A stretch of 5,661 nucleotides of DNA from Victivallaceae bacterium (GTDB taxonomy: Bacteria; Verrucomicrobiota; Lentisphaeria; Victivallales; Victivallaceae), in contig JAEDIJ010000052.1 of assembly GCA_016292515.1 (NCBI GenBank), positions 1-5,661 of the forward strand. The letters run 5' to 3'. Both the position numbers and the translations under genes were made by a program. Positions 5,607 to 5,661 of the stretch are shown here, one piece after another (position 1 is the stretch's first letter; each line of letters opens with the position of its first letter). The notes under the pieces are model-generated. The model was not told where the DNA came from, did no database searches, and worked only from the letters and a program-made list of their open reading frames with translations.

Positions 5607-5661
5607 GCGAGTGTAGCTCAGTTGGTAGAGCATCACGTTGCCAACGTGATTGTCGCCGGTT
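5607..5661 (+). tRNA. tRNA-Gly (anticodon GCC), cut by the window end
   Basis: The 5' acceptor strand GCGAGTG (5607-5613) is followed by the D stem GCTC/GAGC (5616-5619 with 5628-5631). The anticodon stem TCACG (5633-5637) pairs perfectly with CGTGA (5645-5649) around the loop TTGCCAA. The anticodon GCC (5640-5642) reads glycine GGC/GGU. The variable region and the start of the T arm (GCCGGTT) are present; the 3' acceptor strand and any CCA lie beyond the window. More tRNAs or genes could follow on the same transcript. Confidence 0.95.

Overview
This window is a compact stretch of housekeeping genes from a bacterial chromosome, all on the + strand and moderately GC-rich. It carries tRNA-Lys(UUU), ribosomal protein L28 (rpmB), isoleucyl-tRNA synthetase (ileS), an ApbE-family FAD:protein FMN transferase, an S4-domain RluA-family pseudouridine synthase, and the 5' part of tRNA-Gly(GCC). 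The organism cannot be fixed from sequence alone. The isoleucyl-tRNA synthetase is the long, eukaryote-like type 2 form, and the L28 has the Lys/Gly-rich middle segment I associate with Chlamydiae and their relatives. A member of the PVC group (for example Lentisphaerota or Verrucomicrobiota-like) is therefore my tentative inference.

Layout: bases 4-79 are a complete tRNA-Lys with encoded CCA. A small hairpin overlaps its 3' end, and rpmB follows about 50 bases later, so the two may share a transcript started left of the window. A strong intrinsic terminator (398-440) closes the rpmB unit. A short leader with a GNRA-capped hairpin then leads into ileS (499-3654). apbE (3658-4626) starts 3 bases after ileS stops. 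The pseudouridine synthase gene starts at a GTG that overlaps the apbE stop by 4 bases. These three genes are almost certainly one translationally coupled operon. A good sigma-70-type promoter for tRNA-Gly is embedded in the last bases of the pseudouridine synthase gene, and its -35 box contains that gene's stop codon.

Functionally, five of the six genes serve translation: two tRNAs, a ribosomal protein, an aminoacyl-tRNA synthetase and an RNA pseudouridylation enzyme. The exception is ApbE, a membrane-anchored flavinylation enzyme placed in the middle of the ileS operon with no flavoprotein substrate in view. I see no mobile element, CRISPR array, defence system or clearly new system. The observations most worth checking are the type 2 IleRS, the apbE placement, the stop-codon/-35 overlap at tRNA-Gly, and the missing recognisable promoter for the ileS operon.
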